6,290 nucleotides of DNA from Microcaldota archaeon (lineage in GTDB: Archaea > Micrarchaeota > Micrarchaeia > Anstonellales > Bilamarchaeaceae): NCBI GenBank assembly GCA_016180665.1, contig JACPAS010000052.1:1137-7426 (forward strand). Direction: 5' to 3'. A model generated the notes under the pieces. That model worked only from the letters and a program-made list of their open reading frames with translations. It had not been told where the DNA came from and searched no databases. Below, one piece after another: positions 5,227-6,290 of the stretch (position 1 is the stretch's first letter; each line of letters begins with the position of its first letter). The translations under genes and the position numbers were made by a program.

Positions 5227-5610
5227 ATGATTATAGTAGATAGCTCATTTTTAATTGCTTTTTTTCATGACCAGGATAGCCAGCACGAAAAAGCTCTTTC
5301 TGATATGAGGGGATATGACGAACAAAAAGAAGATTTTTTGATCACTGAACATGTTTTGGGAGAGGCAGCTACAGTTTTACTTTATTATAAAGGGTTACCT
5401 AGTGCTGAAACATTTTTGGATTTTACTGAGCAAAAATGCAAAATTAAGAACTTGTCTAACGATGATTTTCAGGCTACGCTTCACACTTTTAAAAATCAAA
5501 AAAACGAAATAAGCTATATAGATGCTTCCGTTGTTTACCTGGCTAAGTTTTTACAATTGCCCGTGGCTTGCTACGATGAAAATATATTGAAAGAGATAAA
5601 TCGTAAATAG
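5227..5610 (+). CDS. vapC: VapC-like toxin, PIN-domain ribonuclease
   Basis: At 127 residues this is a typical single PIN domain. The acidic residues that hold magnesium are all visible: Asp5 in IIVDSSFLIAFF, Glu46 in VLGEAATVL, Asp99 in YIDASVVYLA, and Asp117 in CYDENIL. VapC toxins cut tRNA or rRNA at specific sites and stop translation until inactivated by the paired antitoxin. The target here cannot be read from sequence. The ATG follows the antitoxin TGA directly (TGAATG), and GTGA four bases upstream offers a partial ribosome binding site, so translation is likely coupled. All four catalytic acids being intact suggests a functional toxin. The region after it is poor in genes. Confidence 0.95.
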   Translation: MIIVDSSFLIAFFHDQDSQHEKALSDMRGYDEQKEDFLITEHVLGEAATVLLYYKGLPSAETFLDFTEQKCKIKNLSNDDFQATLHTFKNQKNEISYIDASVVYLAKFLQLPVACYDENILKEINRK

Positions 5611-5637
5611 TTTTGAAAAGATAAGAATTTGAGAACT

Positions 5638-5745
5638 ATGGAGCATTGTAGTTGCATTAAACTATTATCTTTGGATATTGAACTAATTTTAGGCGGATTC
5701 CGGGTTTACTTTGTGTGTGAAGCCTTTAAAGGTGTTTTCACATAA
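5638..5745 (+). other. Short open frame of 35 codons, coding doubtful
   Basis: An ATG at 5638 opens 35 codons (MEHCSCIKLL to KGVFT). It has a CSC motif and hydrophobic stretches but no ribosome binding site, and it overlaps another short frame starting at 5711. Probably non-coding; listed because the gap between 5611 and 5900 otherwise contains no gene. Confidence 0.12.
5716..5742. repeat. Nested inverted repeat TGTGAA...TTCACA around CCTTTAAAGG
   Basis: The outer arms TGTGAA (5716-5721) and TTCACA (5737-5742) are perfect complements, and between them CCTTTAAAGG (5723-5732) is a perfect ten-base palindrome. The inner TTTAAA lies about 25 bases before an ATG at 5753, the TATA-to-start distance seen for leaderless genes here. 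It could be a promoter with an operator, or an RNA hairpin after the vapC gene. Which one is not decidable from sequence. Confidence 0.4.
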
Positions 5746-5752
5746 GTATCTA

Positions 5753-5866
5753 ATGGTAAAAATAAATAGTGAATTTAAGAAAAAGGAAACTAGTTTGTCA
5801 GATGAATTAGCGCATGTCCAAATTAAACCTCGAAAGGGAGTTTTGAAACCTTTGGCCTTTAAGTAA
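5753..5866 (+). CDS. Possible small basic protein, 37 residues
   Basis: The frame runs MVKINSEFKKKE to VLKPLAFK, lysine-rich and hydrophilic, then TAA. It is open back to 5693, so a TTG at 5711 would give 52 residues (adding VKPLKVFSHKYL after the first two). Support for ATG 5753 is the TTTAAA element about 25 bases upstream inside a palindrome, matching the leaderless pattern of other genes in the window. No family is recognised and the length is within chance expectation, so it may be non-coding or a remnant of a longer gene. Confidence 0.25.
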   Translation: MVKINSEFKKKETSLSDELAHVQIKPRKGVLKPLAFK

Positions 5867-5879
5867 TTCTTAGAGAATT
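5865..5879. repeat. Inverted repeat AATTCT-TAG-AGAATT
   Basis: Perfect six-base arms with a three-base spacer lie just before the GGAGG site of the gene at 5901. CTTTAAGTAA (5857-5866), a weak TATA candidate, overlaps its left arm, so a repressor site at the promoter is possible; a weak RNA hairpin is the other reading. Confidence 0.35.
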
Positions 5880-5887
5880 TTAGAAAA

Positions 5888-5892
5888 GGAGG
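5888..5892 (+). promoter_or_regulatory. Ribosome binding site GGAGG deciding the TTG start at 5901
   Basis: GGAGG within AAAGGAGGA ends eight bases before TTG 5901. It is the strongest ribosome binding site in the window and is what identifies a TTG codon as the start of the following gene. Confidence 0.75.
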
Positions 5893-5900
5893 AAGAGTTT

Positions 5901-6290
5901 TTGAAAAATATACCTATTTATGTCCTATTAATTTTTATTTTAATACCAATCTCTCATGCTGAGCAATTTTGCTCTTATTCTGTGAGTTTAACTGTAGAAA
6001 GTATTTCACTTGAACTATTCAATGGTACGTATCAACAATCACTCTACCAGTATTTTACAAAGCGTTATTTCAGAGAAGGCGACGTCTTCTTTCTAAAGGA
6101 TGGTTTAATAATAAAAAATTCAGGTTCATGTCCAATCTATAATTTTAAGTTAGTCTCAATATATTTAGAAACTCCCTCTGGGGATAGACATAATATCTCT
6201 GATAACATCCTGTATCTCCCTAAACTAGAGGGTAATACTACATACAAACATAACTTTACTGTAGACTGGATATTATTAAATCAAAATCTA
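5901..6290 (+). CDS. Secreted protein with signal peptide, N-terminal part (3' end outside window)
   Basis: The frame is open for 130 codons to the window edge. It starts at TTG behind GGAGG; there is an in-frame TAG at 5871 and no ATG anywhere in the visible frame. Residues 1-18 are a clear signal peptide: K2, then IPIYVLLIFILIPI, ending SHA before EQFC, a good type I cleavage site. A lipoprotein reading is less likely because the Cys at 22 lacks a lipobox. The mature part is beta-rich: LTVESISLELF, DVFFLKDGLIIKNSGSCPIYNFKLVSI, LETPSGDRHNISDNILYLPKLEGNTT. The stretch IIKNSGSCPIYNFKL followed by a proline/glycine turn resembles the Ig-like sandwich repeats (CARDB/DUF11 type) of archaeal surface proteins. 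Two cysteines (22 and 79) could pair. The function is unknown; location at the cell surface is inferred. Confidence 0.75.
   Translation, partial: MKNIPIYVLLIFILIPISHAEQFCSYSVSLTVESISLELFNGTYQQSLYQYFTKRYFREGDVFFLKDGLIIKNSGSCPIYNFKLVSIYLETPSGDRHNISDNILYLPKLEGNTTYKHNFTVDWILLNQNL

Noticed and set aside
5723..5742. Intrinsic terminator for the vapC gene
   Set aside because: The hairpin is weak, about 110 bases past the stop, and not followed by a T-run; a promoter or operator reading fits as well or better.

Overview
The window reads as a chromosomal segment of an AT-rich archaeon. The evidence is the transcription and translation signals. Several genes start 20-30 bases downstream of an A/T-rich TATA box with no ribosome binding site between, which points to leaderless mRNAs (starts at 525, 1416 and 2072). 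Others carry a GGTGA or GGAGG site matching the archaeal 16S tail (4490, 4951, 5888). Terminators look like plain T-tracts. The first gene is the C-terminal part of a Cdc48/proteasome-type AAA+ ATPase. Many short orphan genes, a VapBC pair and compact spacing would fit a DPANN-type lineage such as Woesearchaeota, but that placement is inference. All genes are on the + strand.

Layout. (1) 2-433: 3' end of an AAA+ ATPase. (2) 525-3388: three genes, each with its own TATA box. The first encodes an unrecognised 275-residue protein with a possible HxxE...H metal site. The second encodes an unrecognised basic 174-residue protein. The third encodes a 438-residue two-domain protein: a P-loop nucleotide-kinase-like N-terminus joined to a nucleoside 2-deoxyribosyltransferase-like C-terminal domain. 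A 22-codon open frame with a CPKC knuckle lies before the third gene. (3) 3428-4428: peptide methionine sulfoxide reductase MsrA, then a YkgJ-type CxxCxxCC metal-cluster protein, overlapping or nearly so. (4) 4500-4886: a VOC (glyoxalase-fold) protein with its own promoter and T-tract terminator. (5) 4960-5610: a VapB-like antitoxin and a PIN-domain VapC toxin with no spacing between them, behind a promoter framed by repeated GTTAAACA elements that look like an autoregulatory operator. (6) 5611-5900: no convincing gene, but one or two tiny open frames and two perfect inverted repeats. (7) 5901-6290: the 5' part of a secreted protein with a signal peptide, starting at TTG behind a strong ribosome binding site and running off the window.

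How they work together. The toxin-antitoxin pair is a clear functional unit. MsrA and the YkgJ-like protein are probably co-transcribed and may both concern oxidative or metal stress. The three genes between 525 and 3388 are the least explained part. The kinase-like/deoxyribosyltransferase-like fusion suggests nucleotide or nucleoside processing, but nothing in the sequence proves that its two upstream neighbours act with it.
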